A DNA stretch of 64,000 nucleotides from Aphidius gifuensis. Lineage: Eukaryota; Arthropoda; Insecta; Hymenoptera; Braconidae. Below are positions 35,601-45,816 of this stretch, piece by piece; the stretch's first letter is position 1, and every line of letters begins with the position of its first letter. The notes below the pieces were generated by a model. It did no database searches. It saw only the letters and a program-made list of their open reading frames with translations, and was not told the DNA's origin. The stretch spans positions 11,646,876 through 11,710,875 of the forward strand of contig NC_057789.1 of the NCBI RefSeq assembly GCF_014905175.1, in the 5' to 3' direction. The translations under genes and the position numbers were made by a program.

Positions 35601-37694
35601 AAATAATTGTAATTACAATTTTATTACTCCAGGATAATACTATTATGGTGATTGATAGTATTATACTGTAAAAACAAAACTACTTTGGATATACACTCTT
35701 ATATAATTTATCTAAAACTCTATGGTTTTTAATTTTTTTATTTATTCAATTTGTTTATATTTTTAATGGTAAATTTTAAAAGAAAATTAAGTCATTTTGT
35801 TTTTAATAAAATTGTTTTATTTACTTGATAAAAAAAAAAAAAAAATTTATCGTTATTGTTATTGTTATTATTACATCGTGATTTCGCAATTTGTTTTTGA
35901 TTTCGAGACTCGTTAATAAAATTTCTTATATAAGTTTTATTAAACAGTAGTTTTTAAGAAAAAAATTTTTTTTAAATAAAATTTTAACTCAATCACGTAA
36001 CGTAGCATAAAATACCGCCCAAAAGTTATGATACATGACTGTTGACTTTTTTGTTTTTTAAAATCATTAAAACAATTATTTTTTTAAATGTAAAATGAAT
36101 AGGATAGGATTTTATAATTTATTTTGCAATATTGCATGTTGTGATGTTATAAAAAAAAAAAAAATTATCTTACACTAAGATTTGAAGAACATTACATTCA
36201 ATATATTTTAATTATTAACTAACTTTTGGCACGAGTAAATTTTGACGTTATTAACTTAACAAAAATATTGTGTAGAGTATAATTTTTTGAATTTATAAAT
36301 TTTAATATGATGTCAATTATAATTTTTTAATTTAATTTCGTAATTTTACATATTTTGATAGAATAAAATAAAAATTAATTATTTCAATTATCATAATTAA
36401 TAAATGCAGTAGGATAAAATTTCAATAATTATTATATAATTGTAAAATTTATTTTTGTTTTATTATTTAGGATTTGAATAATTCACCAGTCGTACCAAAC
36501 GAAATAAACATAAATCCTTATCGAGTATTGGTTGAAAAATATGAAGCATTATTAGAAGTCCAACGTCGTCCAGCTCTACGAAAGCAACAAAATCCTCCAG
36601 CTCCTTGTTTATCACTTCAAGAAGAATTAGAAATGTCTGGTGATTTTAACACCTTCCAAAATCTTTCAACAGATCGTCAAGAAGATCAAATCAAAATGAA
36701 TGGTACTACAAATCAAATTCAAAATCATGGAAAAAAACAGCAGCATGTATCATCAACACCAACAGACTTTTCTGAGGCTGAAACATCATCATCAGGTTTT
36801 TCAGATGAAACAAGTAACAAAGGTACACAAACAGACGGACGACCTGGTTCATTTCTTTGTTCAATCGCTGATGGTGAAGATTACAAATTTAGTATTTACG
36901 ATGATAATAGTAATTTTGAAAGTCGTTTTCAACAAACTCCAGAGTATCGTCAATTATTTAGTGAAATATTTGGTGTATTAAAACGTGCTGCTGAAGCGAA
37001 AGATGAGGGTGAAAATCTTCCTCTTCTTGACAACCAAAATCAAGCACAAATTAATCATAATGATATTAATAATCAACAAGATGAATCTGAAATAACAGAT
37101 GATAATCAAAGTATAATGTCATCAGCAATATCATCAGTTGTATCTGAGCCAGTAATCCGTATTCAAACACCAACACCAGAAAAAAATGATAAAAAAAATA
37201 AAATAATTGGACAAAATCAACCCCAAAGACATCATCAACATCGTTCTCTAATTACAGATAATTTATCAATGCGATTGAGAAAAAAAAATACAGCTAAAAA
37301 AAGTGCACAAAAGAAATTTTCACTTAATGAACGTTCAATAACACCAGATATTATACCATCATCAAGTCCAAAAATATTACAAAACAAAACAAATAATAAC
37401 AATACCAATAATGGAAAAAGAAATAAATTTCGTCCATTAACAGCTGCTGAACAAGATGGTACATCATGGAACGGTAATACATTACATATATTTCCAAGTA
37501 AATCACGTGAACAACATAGACGTAAATCATTTACACGTTTTAATGAACAATATAATAAAACCAACTGTGAATATAAAGAGTATAAACCAAGCTCAGCATC
37601 AGAGGAAGTCGCTAGACTTCGACAACTTGAAATGTCATATGCTGAGGTACTTCGTACGCCAAACAAACCCAAAGCCAATTCACGTAGATACTGA
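17668..37694 (+). CDS. cen: Cerebellar degeneration-related protein 2 / centrocortin homologue
   Basis: Coiled-coil protein; in flies the CDR2 homologue Centrocortin acts at centrosomes. Shared coding exons: 32819-32931, 34269-34417, 34505-34667, 34769-35043, 35139-35292 and 36471-37694. Two alternative first exons end in the same phase: distal 17668-17737 (MSLLSSINARSLADEEH) and proximal 31961-32078 (MNENMNGQSVDVVWEPP), giving about 715 and 731 residues. The diagnostic CDR2 block LQLAAELGKTLLERNKELE follows the junction, then EQTQEIEYMKKQTAALREVN and KVYEQLEVSIQDLERAN. Coiled coil runs to about residue 310. A cysteine patch LCGRCLRGC and an acidic stretch follow. The long last exon carries YRVLVEKYEALLEVQRRP, NKGTQTD and TPEYRQLFSEIFGVLKRA, which match vertebrate CDR2/CDR2L in order. 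TRAK/Milton was considered, but these C-terminal blocks are CDR2-specific. The first intron of the distal form spans 15 kb. Confidence 0.9.
17738..20442 (+). other. First part of the 15 kb CDR2 intron
   Basis: Donor GTAAAT begins at 17738. No coding exon recognised. Contents are AT-rich single-copy sequence and an ATC-type microsatellite at 18451-18507. The frames at 19570-19982 show no family character. Confidence 0.5.
18451..18507. repeat. (ATC)n microsatellite
   Basis: Imperfect ATT/ATC trinucleotide run inside the CDR2 intron. Confidence 0.85.
20443..20851. mobile_element. 409-base MITE in the CDR2 intron
   Basis: CCCGTGATAAAAATTTTCAG at the left and CTGAAAAATTTTATCCCGGG at the right are inverted, and the match continues with TCATTTT. 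The body is non-coding and contains further GACT/AGTC dyads. No second copy is seen here. Confidence 0.75.
21390..21900. mobile_element. Fold-back element in the CDR2 intron
   Basis: Left arm sequence TAGAAGTTTCCTTCTTGCAA and right arm TTGCAAGAAGGAAACTTCTA are inverted, with near-identity over about 240 bases each (TCTTGATTTGTGAAGAATAT, TTGAATCAAGACGTC). The left arm has an extra 45 bases near 21525-21570. The centre has further CTTGGATTATGACA/TGTCATAATCCAAG dyads. The frames at 21240-21726 are generated by the palindrome. Confidence 0.85.
22424..22493 (-). repeat. tRNA-like segment, possibly a SINE head
   Basis: On the minus strand a box A-like TGGCGGGAGAGGCG is followed about 40 bases later by a good box B, GGTTCGAATCCCGGTGGGA. 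The T-arm folds with one mismatch, but the acceptor stem does not pair convincingly with the 5' side. It is therefore more likely a degenerate tRNA or the head of a tRNA-derived SINE than a working tRNA. A fuller scan would settle this. Confidence 0.35.
22494..25619 (+). other. Middle of the CDR2 intron
   Basis: AT-rich, no exon recognised. A GC-richer patch at 24638-24790 (CCTGCCCGCCTTCGCCCC onward) could be a regulatory element or an unrecognised exon, but has no open frame that splices in phase as far as I can see. Confidence 0.4.
25620..25725. repeat. Hairpin element, stem about 45 bases
   Basis: GTGCCCACTCAGAGAG at the left and CTCTCTGATTGGGCAC at the right pair, as do ATTTGGAGGGG and CCCCTCCAAAT inside. 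A single imperfect hairpin with a loop of about 25 bases. Confidence 0.75.
25744..25821. repeat. Near-perfect 78-base hairpin
   Basis: CAGTGGTAATAATGTGTGAA pairs with TTCACACATTATTCCCACTG, and the stem continues through TTTCCAAA/TTTGGAAA, with one G-T or mismatch step and a loop of about 20 bases. Size resembles a precursor microRNA, but the adjacent hairpin element suggests a MITE. Confidence 0.7.
25822..29977 (+). other. Later part of the CDR2 intron
   Basis: No exon recognised with confidence. T-rich runs (26060-26092, 27790) and balanced patches at 26180-26420 and 26850-27060 are present. The 136-codon frame at 27562-27972 is a hydrophobic translation of T-rich DNA and resembles no family. 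Confidence 0.45.
29978..30031 (+). CDS. Candidate cassette exon of the CDR2 gene
   Basis: A 54-base block of balanced composition follows a T-rich tract and AAATCAG acceptor and ends AAAG before GTGCAG. Inserted between the distal first exon and exon 2 it keeps phase 1 on both sides and is open, adding GEMHNNTKHLGNAHGCPK. An internal ATG at 29983 would also fit as another start. The donor is weak, so this could be coincidence. Confidence 0.3.
31560..31960 (+). promoter_or_regulatory. Proximal promoter and leader of the CDR2 gene
   Basis: A GC-richer block at 31590-31740 precedes TATAAA at 31744, and an initiator-like TCCAGTG lies 25 bases on at about 31767, followed by a leader of about 190 bases to the start codon at 31961. 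The TATA-initiator spacing suits a core promoter. No experimental start is known. Confidence 0.45.
32932..34268 (+). other. CDR2 intron with repeat fragments
   Basis: Contains TATCG/CGATA-rich sequence at 33130-33250, resembling the right half of the 14932 element, and repeated GGAAGTCAT motifs at 33308-33520. At about 34003-34085 lies a diverged fragment of the GGATCC-type 122-base unit (ATGGATCCGGTTACCTTAG), matching the fold-back element at 9923-11280. Confidence 0.5.
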
Positions 37695-38400
37695 GGGAAC
37701 AGTTAAGAAAGTCAAAAAATATGTAAAAAAATTTAAAAAAAAAATCAAATAAATAAATAGAATCAATTATTTTTTACTCGAATTTTCATCCAGAACAATG
37801 TGGCTCATCATTTATGGTCGTTGTCGTCTAAACAATAACATTAACCCTCATAAATTTTTTGAAATATTTTATTAAGTGCCACATTGATGCTGGACTTAGC
37901 TCAGTCTCTAGAATGATTTTAAAATAAAATTTTTACCCTCAACTATTTTACGAGAAAATTTATCTTAGAAAAGTTTTTTTTTTGCTTTATTAATTTGTGA
38001 ATAGATTTAATTAGTTTTTAATTTATTCATGTGTTTATTAGAATTATTAATATTGTAATTGATTTTGTACTTTAACTGTATATTATTATGAAATTTTTTT
38101 TGTTAAATAAGTTTTTCCGTCCATGATTTTACACATACTTAACAAATCATTTTGCGTTAGTTTTTTTTTTTTTTTTCTATTCTATTTATCAACGAGTTTT
38201 ATTATTTTGTTTTGTAATTATTGTGAGACTCAAAAGTATTTATGTGCCATTTAATATATAAAAAAAAAAAAAAATTGATTAAAATCCCACTAAATTTTTT
38301 CTTTTTTTTTTTTATAGAAATTTAGTGTTATAGAAAAATTGTATAACTAACTTTTGTATCCTTATACTTAAAGGATATAAAAACGTTGTGATCATTTATG

Positions 38401-38412
38401 AATAAATAAAAG
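38401..38412 (+). terminator. Probable poly(A) signals of the CDR2 gene
   Basis: Overlapping AATAAATAAA lies about 710 bases after the stop codon in an AT-rich 3' region. Other AATAAA hexamers occur nearer the stop (37750), so the site used is uncertain. Confidence 0.4.
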
Positions 38413-38429
38413 TTTCAGTATCATTATTA

Positions 38430-39154
38430 AGTGTTTAAATTTATTAATTTTTTTCATTTTCAAGTTTGTAATAAGTAAGGCAATTTTTTATCGCTCAAAA
38501 CATATTGAAAAGACATCTTTAATGAAAATTTAATTGGATAAGTTATATTATTATTTATTTAAAATTTTATAAATAGCTGTTATCATCAGTAACCAATAGG
38601 GAGACATCGCCTGACAAGTTTTTGAGCGAAAGATGTCTAATTCACGAATTATTCATATTTTAACTTATAACTTGTAAATTCTTCAAAAAAAAAAAGGTAA
38701 AATTTGTTTTTCTGAACGATTCTATTGTATTTTTGAATAGTTAGTTAGTTATAATAAAATATTTTTCAAAAATTCAACAATAATTACTCTTTTTGAAAAC
38801 TAAGCTGTCAATAACTTTTTTTCTTAAAAGTAATAAAAAGAACTTAAATAGAAAACAACTTACTTGTATTTTTTAAGATTTTTTATTGAGTAATAATATC
38901 AATATCAATTATAATCATAAAAAAAAAAATGAAAATCATTTTTGTTGATAGTTTTCTTTTTTGTATTTAAAGAATAAATCAAATCATAATTAGGTATTTT
39001 TTTTTATGAAATACCAAATAAAATATTGAACAATAATCCAAAATCGATTGGTTTATTACAATTTTTAAATTACTTGTCAGTAATGAAATTTAAATGCTGA
39101 TTATTGTTGATATTTTTTTTACAAATATTATTATTATTATTATTATTATTAAAA
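38430..39154. other. Spacer between two convergent genes
   Basis: The CDR2 gene (plus) and the POLDIP3-like gene (minus) end here. TTTATT at 39052-39057 is an AATAAA on the minus strand about 100 bases after the POLDIP3-like stop. A weak inverted pair with CGCTCAAAA (38492) and TTTTTGAGCG (38618) is present. Confidence 0.4.
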
Positions 39155-40571
39155 TTAGTTATGGCCATCATCAAATAGAGCACGATGAACAGCACCAATA
39201 CTTGGTTGAACATAGCTAGAGCCTGATCTTCTGGAACTGCAAATAAAGAAAATAAAAAAATTAAATCATTATTTCAACTGTTATTAAATAAATTAAAAAA
39301 AATAATTTGATAAAAAATGAGTAAACTCACTCAGTAAGTGGTCTCACAGCTGGTGCAGTTGGATTATTTTTAGGTCTTGGATTAACCAGCATACACTTCA
39401 TTGGATGTCCATCAAGTTGCCTATTGTGATAAGTTTCAACTGCTTTTGTTGCATCTTTTAATGTTTTATAAATAACTTCAGCAGTACCTGGTCTAACTAA
39501 TGTTGATACAAGTAATTCACCAACATCTTCAAACAATTCTTGAATATCTTCTTTAGTAACATTTGCCTGAAGATTTGATACAACAATTCTATATCCATTA
39601 ATACCACTTGATGAATTAACAGTTTTTGGTCTAGCCAATAATCCAATTTGTCGTGACTTAATATTACTATCAAATCTTGTTTTAACAGCAACATCTCTGT
39701 GATTTGATCTTGAATCGTAATAATTATCATCATGTTCATCAGCAACAATTGTTCTTGTTTTAGACGCAAATGACCAATTTTCACGATATGTTGGTTCATT
39801 TTTTTGTGCCATTGGTGCACGCGCAATGACTTTAAATTGTCTTGGTCTGTCAAGACTACTATCTCTCATTGATATACTTCTTGTTATACTGGGTAATTGT
39901 TGGTTTTGTTGTTGGTGTTGAGGTTGTTGACGATGCTGTTGCTGTTGTGGTTGTTGTTGTTGTTGCTTTGGCCATAAATATCCAGGTGTTGATTTAGCAC
40001 CAAATACTGGTGGAGGAGGTGGTAAAACTGGTGAATAATCATTAGCAACTGTTCTACGTATTGGCTGAGTGTCCATCAGGTAATTATCATTGATGTAATC
40101 CATTGACATATCATTCATACTGTTGTAATGAGGATCATCGAGATCACGTCGATAACTTACGCTTCTTGGTAATTGGTGTTGCTGTAATTCATGATGATGA
40201 GCTTGTTGTTTTTGACGTGAATAATGATTGATTAATGAATTTTTATAGTTATTCATTGGTGATAATGTTGATAATTTATTTGTTGATAATGTTAATTTAC
40301 CATTTCTACCTGTATTACGTGATATACCAATTAATTTTTTATTTTGTTTGTTAACATTTGATGCACGTAATTTTTCTAATTTTAAACGGGCATCACTTTG
40401 TTTTGCAATTTCAGCAAGTTTATCGCGTGCATCTGTTAATTTTTCACGATTTTTTTGTATTATTTTTAATCTTGCGTCTGTCACTGGTTTAATAATACGT
40501 CCTGGTACTCTTGATGATGTATTTTGACGTGTTACACCACGTACTGAAGCAGCCTTACGAATTCTAAAAAT

Positions 40572-40604
<33 letters not shown>

Positions 40605-40899
40605 GCATTGTTAATATTGTTATTTGATTGTTAATTTTAATCATAAATTTGGGGTTAGATAAACTATAATTGACAAAACAAATTAATTTACAAATAGCAA
40701 TTCAAGCAAAATTACTCCAATAACTGATTATTATTAGATAAAGAAAATAATTAAAATATTTTGTTCATGAAAGAAAGTACTTTTTTGTCATAATTGTTAT
40801 TGTTGTTTTTTTAAATTGATCTTACCCGCCTCGACTCTTCATTCCAGCAATTTGTGGTTTTTTTTTTTTTATAATATCGTCGAGACTCAAATCTGCCAT
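39155..40899 (-). CDS. POLDIP3/SKAR-like RNA-binding protein
   Basis: The vertebrate family member couples the exon-junction complex to mRNA export and S6K-stimulated translation. Minus-strand exons: 40826-40899, 39331-40563 and 39155-39236; donors GTAAGA and GTGAGT; 462 residues. The first exon encodes MADLSLDDIIKKKK, matching the family start MADISLDELI. Repeated DAR(L/E)K motifs (TDARLK, TDARDK, SDARLK) follow at about 52-85, as in POLDIP3. A glutamine-rich tract (about 225-250) and a proline run precede one RRM at about 348-423 with RIVVSNL (RNP2-like), VTKEDIQELF and DGHPMKCML. The short last exon gives IGAVHRALFDDGHN. The reading could have been taken to end at a stop at 39327, but the GTGAGT donor just before it and an in-frame conserved-looking last exon favour splicing. 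Confidence 0.85.
40572..40603. repeat. (AAT)n microsatellite
   Basis: An (AAT)n run in the first intron of the POLDIP3-like gene, directly beside the splice acceptor of exon 2. Confidence 0.85.
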
Positions 40900-41767
40900 G
40901 ATGATCACTGCACTTAATCAAAACAATAATTCAACTGCTATATTAGTTATAATTTAATAATAAATTATAATAAATAAATATCTCTTTAAATGACTATTTA
41001 TAAATGATAAAAAAATGGACGTGAAAAATAGAACTATCGTCTATCAATAATATCGTACATATATGTTGAGAAGAAGAAGCTACATACACTGACAAATGCT
41101 GTGGATTTTGTATGTGTGTATAAATCAATGCGTATAGGGATCTGACCAAGAAGACTAGAAATACACAAGGTTCCTAGATGAGTTACTAGATCTAGACAGG
41201 TCATCCGAAGCTAGAATTTGAGACGCCATATTGGGGATCAGTAGTTGTGTGCATGCGTATATGTACACAAGATAGGTACGTATGTATGCGTGGATAGTCA
41301 CACACATTCACACATGTTTATCAATGTTTATATTTGACATTGTCTGACGTTGAATTGAATTTAATTTGTTAATTATAGATACTTGATATTTGATTATAAA
41401 TGCAATTTGTGTGATAATATTAGTACTCCTATATTCAAATAGACAAAGTTAAATTAATATACTATCATAATTATATTTTATTTAAAAGAAAAAGAAAAAA
41501 AAAACTTCGTTCAGGTTATTTTATTCAATAATATTTTATAAACATTAATATTCTTATTATTATTATATTTCATATTAATATATTGATCATTAATGATGAT
41601 TACAGATGCAAAAAAAAATTTTATACATTTATTTTATGACTGCAATTCATATAACTTGACGCCGTAGCAGTTTGAATTTGCGCGGCTCCGCCATATTGGG
41701 GATATCGACAATTTTACTTCGGATGACCTGTATATTGGGAATCATTCTAGGGACCTTGGAAATACAG

Positions 41768-42412
41768 CAGTCCAATTCACAGGGCATTACAATTTAGGGC
41801 TTTTTTCATCCACCGGTGGCGCTTGTAGAGCTTTTGTATGTGAAATCTATATAAAAAAAATTTTACAAGCGCCATCACCGGCAAAAAAAAGCCCTGGGTG
41901 CATTCCTTTAATAAAAAATTTTTTTTCGTTTTGCAATTTCGCCCTGTAATACCAGCCAAAATTTTATAGGAAAAAGCTGTTTCGTGTAGTGGCAGTACTG
42001 GCACATGACATTATTTTTTTTGGCTTCCAATTATTAGATGGATAACGGTTCAATGTTTATATCAAACTGAAATAAATAGAAAATTGACTTGTTGTGATTG
42101 TTTGTTATTGTCACATAGCTCATACCACACATTATCGTAAACTGTAAAGCCTGGAATATTGCATAGAGAAATTTATCACTTTTGTCGTTTTTTCTGTTTC
42201 TAGTTTTTAGTCGGTATTACAGGGCAAAATTGCAAAACGAAAAAAAATTTTTTATTAAAGGAATGCACCCAGCATCACTCATTTATTTTATACTTCTTTT
42301 TGCCACTGATGGCGCTTATAAAATTTTTTTTATATAGATTTTACATATAAAAGCTCCACAAGCGCCACCAGTGGATGAAAAAAGCCCTAAATTGTAATGC
42401 CCTGTGAATACG
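41768..42412. mobile_element. MITE family B copy, split by a family G element
   Basis: Starts CAGTCCAATTCACAGGGC and runs to AAAAGCCCT, where family G begins. After family G a further B-type segment (TTTTTGCCACTGATGGCGC) runs to GCCCTGTGAATACGGG, a variant terminus. The second part may belong to another copy because the middle is duplicated. Confidence 0.7.
41896..42270. mobile_element. MITE family G, copy 1
   Basis: A 375-base element, ends GGGTGCATTCCTTTAATAAA and TTTATTAAAGGAATGCACCC, with inverted termini of more than 50 bases (CGTTTTGCAATTTCGCCCTG). Other copies at 45079, 47289 and 47756. No coding capacity. Confidence 0.85.
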
Positions 42413-42419
42413 GGTGCAG

Positions 42420-42584
42420 CAGTCCAATTCACAGGGCATTACAATTTAGGGCTTTTTTTCACCACTCACGGCGCTTGTGAAGCTTTTGTATGTAAAATCT
42501 ATATAAAAAAAATTTTTACAAGCGCCATTAGCGGCAAAAAAAAGCCCTAAATTGTAAAAAATTTGCCCTGTGAATTGGACTGCT
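42420..42584. mobile_element. MITE family B, intact copy
   Basis: Complete 165-base palindrome CAGTCCAATTCACAGGGC to GCCCTGTGAATTGGACTG. Flanked by CAG and CTG, the palindromic-type three-base flank seen at other copies. Confidence 0.85.
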
Positions 42585-42651
42585 GTATATTGGGAATCAT
42601 TCTAGGGACCTTGGTCTAATTACATTTATTAGCATAGAGGTTTGACAAGAA

Positions 42652-42728
42652 GTTTTCCAAGCGCCACCATCGGAAAAAAAAGCCCTAAAGAGTAAAATTT
42701 ATTTTGCCCCCTGTAAATTGGACTGCAG
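42652..42728. mobile_element. MITE family B, right-end fragment
   Basis: CAAGCGCCACCATCGG through TGTAAATTGGACTGCAG; only the right half remains. Confidence 0.6.
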
Positions 42729-42805
42729 AATTGGAGTGCAGCGTCTCTTAATTATGCGGCGTACATAGTGATACGGTTTTTTGAGGCAAGTTCGTCTCCT
42801 CCTGC

Positions 42806-42955
42806 ACCCGTATCCAGAGGATGTTCTCATTAGGGCGTTTTTTTCCGATGGTGGCGCTTGTGAAGCTTTTCCATGTAAAATCTATATAAAAAGTTCACAA
42901 GCGCCACCATCGGAAAAAAAAAGCCCTAATGAGAACATCCTCTGAATACGGGTGC
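42806..42955. mobile_element. B-related MITE variant with CACCCGTATCC ends
   Basis: A 150-base palindrome with ends CACCCGTATCCAGAGGATG and CATCCTCTGAATACGGGTG. The body shares GGTGGCGCTTGTGAAGCTTTT with family B, but the termini differ. This suggests a sister family or a terminus swap. Confidence 0.75.
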
Positions 42956-42957
42956 TG

Positions 42958-43122
42958 CAGTCCAATTCACAGGGCATTACAATTTAGGGCTTTTTTCCTC
43001 CACTGACGGCGCTTGTAAAGCTTTTGTATATAAAATCTATATAAAAAAAATTTTACAAGCGCCATCAGCGGCAAAAAATAGCCCTAAATTGTAAAAAATT
43101 TGCCCTGTGAATTGGACTGCAG
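42958..43122. mobile_element. MITE family B, intact copy
   Basis: Complete 165-base copy ending about 185 bases before the mini-filamin start codon, so it lies in that gene's likely promoter. Confidence 0.85.
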
Positions 43123-43306
43123 TATTTCTAGTCTTCTTGCTCGATGCTCAAGTTAACCCGCCGAACTGAAAAGTGAAAACTTTATTCTGTGTTATTTTTG
43201 TGTCTTAATACTCTTAATTTTGTGAGTGTTATAAATCTTTTCATATTCATTCAATTTATTTGTCGTTGAAATTTAAATTTGGAATGTAATAGGTATATAA
43301 TAAACA

Positions 43307-44467
43307 ATGAATGAAACTACAGTCAAGAAATTTGATGCAGGGTGGAAAAAACACCAACAGGAAAAATTAACATTATGGTTTAATGAACACCTTCATAAAA
43401 TAAATGTACATATAAATAATTTAGAAACTGATTTATCAGATGGTATCATCCTTATCAAATTACTTGAAGTATTAACTGCCAAAAAATTACCAAAATATCA
43501 TGAGCAACCAACATTTCGTTCTCATAAACTTGAGAATGTCGGTGTTGCATTGAAATTTCTTGTTGATGAAAATATAAATATTGTGAACATTGATTCATCA
43601 GATATTGTTGATGGTAATTTAAAGCTCATACTTGGTTTAGTGCACACTATTATGTTTCATTATTCAATATCAATCCCAGACTGGGAGTTCAGTGTCAATC
43701 CTTGTCCAGTTTATGATGTCTTGTCACATGTTGATGTATCGAAAATCAAGGTTAATGGGCTAGACTTAAGTATGTTTATTTGATTACTATGAATTAATAA
43801 TTTTGTCTTATTCTCTGAATTTTTATTGTGTTTTTTTTTAATATTCAAGATCCTGGTTCATGGATAACGAGTGAATTTACTGTTGACGCTCGTGCAACAC
43901 AAGAAATGGTAAAAAATGATTATAAAACATTAAAATGCTCAATCTACGATTCTACTGGTTTATCCATCGAAAATTTTATAACATATCAAAAAAACGGTTT
44001 ATTTAAAGTGGAGTATACACCATTTGATCTTGGAAAACATTCAATTGAATTATTTTATGATAATCTACCGATACCTGGATCACCATTTATTATTAATGTA
44101 GTAAAAATTTGTATACCTGGAAACTGCAGAGTATATGGTCCAGGATTAATAAGAGGAATTGTTAATATGATAAATTACTTCACGATCGACTTAACTGGTT
44201 AGTAAATTAATTAATATAGCAATAAATAAATTTACTGGTTGTTATCAAGTTATTCATCTCATACTAGATGCTGGAACTGGTGGACTCAGTGTAACAATAG
44301 AAGGGCCGATAGACGATGAAGCAAGTACACAAATTAAGTATAATGAAGACAATACAGTTGCAGTTGAGTATGTTGTAAATACTATTGGCTTTTACGATGT
44401 AATTATTGAATTTGGCAACCATCCTATACGAGGATCACCATTTACTGTTGAAATTATTGATGACTGA
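43307..44467 (+). CDS. Mini-filamin: one CH domain and two filamin repeats
   Basis: Filamins cross-link actin. Exons 43307-43769, 43850-44197 and 44268-44467 (donors GTATGT and GTTAGT, acceptors AAG and TAG) give 336 residues. Residues about 15-130 form a CH1-type actin-binding domain: LWFNEHL, LSDGIILIKLLEVL, PTFRSHKLENVGVALKFL and IVDGNLKLILGLVHTI match filamin CH1. The second CH domain of canonical filamins is missing: after SISIPDWEF the chain passes straight to filamin repeat 1 (GSWITSEFTVDAR ... GSPFIINV) and repeat 2 (CRVYGPGLIRG ... IRGSPFTVEI), then stops. Canonical filamins have two CH domains and about 20 or more repeats, so this is a strongly reduced paralogue. The frame is intact, and splice sites are normal. 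It could bind actin weakly or act as a scaffold; this is inference. Confidence 0.85.
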
Positions 44468-44604
44468 TTAAATATCAGAATCTTCTATTGGAGTAATCAT
44501 AGTCATAAACGGATAAAATTGTTAGTTGTAAATGATAATACAATTAGATATACAGTGATGCAAATTTATTGCTCAATAATTACTAAGTAATATATTTACC
44601 TTGA

Positions 44605-44612
44605 ATAATAAA
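44605..44612 (+). terminator. Possible poly(A) signal of the mini-filamin
   Basis: AATAAATT occurs about 140 bases after the stop codon, with another AATAAATAAA at about 44638. Which is used is unknown. Confidence 0.4.
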
Positions 44613-44869
44613 TTATTTTTTATAAAATGTTATTGTTAAATAAATAAATTCATAATTTAGTTTATTGGTAGGTATTATACTTTGTATTCTTATTTCTGTT
44701 TTTGTTTTTTCGTTTAAAATCCCTTACATTGATATTATTAAATGAAAAAAAATGCAATTGTATATCACGTATGAATATGTTACTAATGACAAAAAAGACA
44801 AACTTGTGCATTTTCCATATTTCATTACTGGCTGACTGGCTGTTCTCTTTAATGAACTCAGTGTTATGT

Positions 44870-45560
44870 GGTCCGTTCGGAAACTCTCGGAATCCCGGAA
44901 GCAGCGCAGTAGACAAAAAAATATAGGAATAAAATAAACTTAAAAGTTACTAGAAGTTACAGTAGATATTGTAAACAACAAAATTAATTAGCCATATTGC
45001 ATATGCCACTTGCTTTTGTTACTTATTATAGTTGTGAAACGTATTTTTATATTTATTATTAATAATTAAACAATATTTGGGTGCATTCCTTTAATAAAAA
45101 ATTTTTTTTCGCTCTGCAATTTCGCCCTGTAATACCGATTAAAAACTAAAAACAGAAACAACGACAAAAGTGATAGAATCCTCTATGTAATTCTCCAGAC
45201 TTTGAACATTTACGATAATATCCTGTACAACCTATGTGACAATAACAAGCAATTACAACAAGTAAATTCTCTTTTTATTTCAGTTTGACATAAATATTGA
45301 ACAGTCATTCAGGTAATTTTTCTAATAATTGAAAGCCAAAAAAAATAATGTCATGTGCTAGTACTGCCACTACAAGAAACAGCTTTTTCCTATAAAATTT
45401 TGGTCAGTATTACAGGGCGAAATTGCAGAGCGAAAAAAAATTTTTATTAAAGGAATGCACCCTTTTATTGATTTGTGCTTATAAAAATTTATGATAAACA
45501 AATCACGTCTACCAAAACAAAATATCAAAAATTTTCTATGATCGCAATTGGGGACAACCC
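44870..45560. mobile_element. MITE family A, copy 3, interrupted by G
   Basis: Follows family A from TCCGTTCGGAAACTCTCGG, through GCGCAGTAGACAAAAAAATA and CATATTGCATATGCCACTT, to AACAATATTT, where a family G element starts. It resumes TTTTATTGATTTGTGCTT and continues to TTCTATGATCGCAATTGGGG. The right terminus is lost. Confidence 0.8.
45079..45462. mobile_element. MITE family G, copy 2, inside A
   Basis: GGGTGCATTCCTTTAATAAA to AAAGGAATGCACCC. The flanks are ATTT on the left and TTTTA on the right, consistent with a three-base TTT duplication. Confidence 0.85.
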
Positions 45561-45655
45561 AGTCCGTACGAACTTCAACATGGCGACGAAAAAAATGGAA
45601 ATCCTAATAATGTTAAAAGTTACTATGATACATCACTATAGCCAGAGAGAAGGCC

Positions 45656-45816
45656 AGCACCCGTATTTACAGGGCATTACAATTTAGAGCTTTTTTTATC
45701 CACGGGTGGCGCTTGTGGAGCTTTTATATGTAAAATCTATATAAAAAAAATTTTATAAGCGCCATCAGTGGCAAAAAAAAGCCCTAAATTGTCTAAAATT
45801 TGCCCTGTGAATACGG
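45656..45816. mobile_element. MITE family B variant, tandem copy 1
   Basis: Starts CACCCGTATTTACAGGGCAT and ends GCCCTGTGAATACGG, the variant terminus also seen at 42400. It is followed directly by the next copy. Confidence 0.75.

Larger units (their letters stand above)
41150..43140. mobile_element. MITE cluster between divergent genes
   Basis: The cluster is framed by AAGAAGACTAGAAATAC (41150) and its inverse GTATTTCTAGTCTTCTT (43121). Inner inverted pairs include CAGGTCATCCGAAG (41199) and CTTCGGATGACCTG (41717), plus AAGGTTCCTAG and CTAGGGACCTT. Inside lie family B copies, a family G copy and a B-like variant. The string TATATTGGGAATCATTCTAG occurs twice (41729 and 42586), so the host element was partly duplicated. 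Confidence 0.7.

Noticed and set aside
32819..37694. Milton/TRAK (HAP1-type) identity for the coiled-coil gene
   Set aside because: The LQLAAELGKTLL start is shared in part, but VLVEKYEALLEVQ, GTQTD and PEYRQLFSEIFGVLK are CDR2 blocks.
39327..39330. Stop codon of the POLDIP3-like protein in exon 2
   Set aside because: A GTGAGT donor directly precedes it, and a short in-frame last exon follows at 39155-39236 with a normal acceptor and stop.
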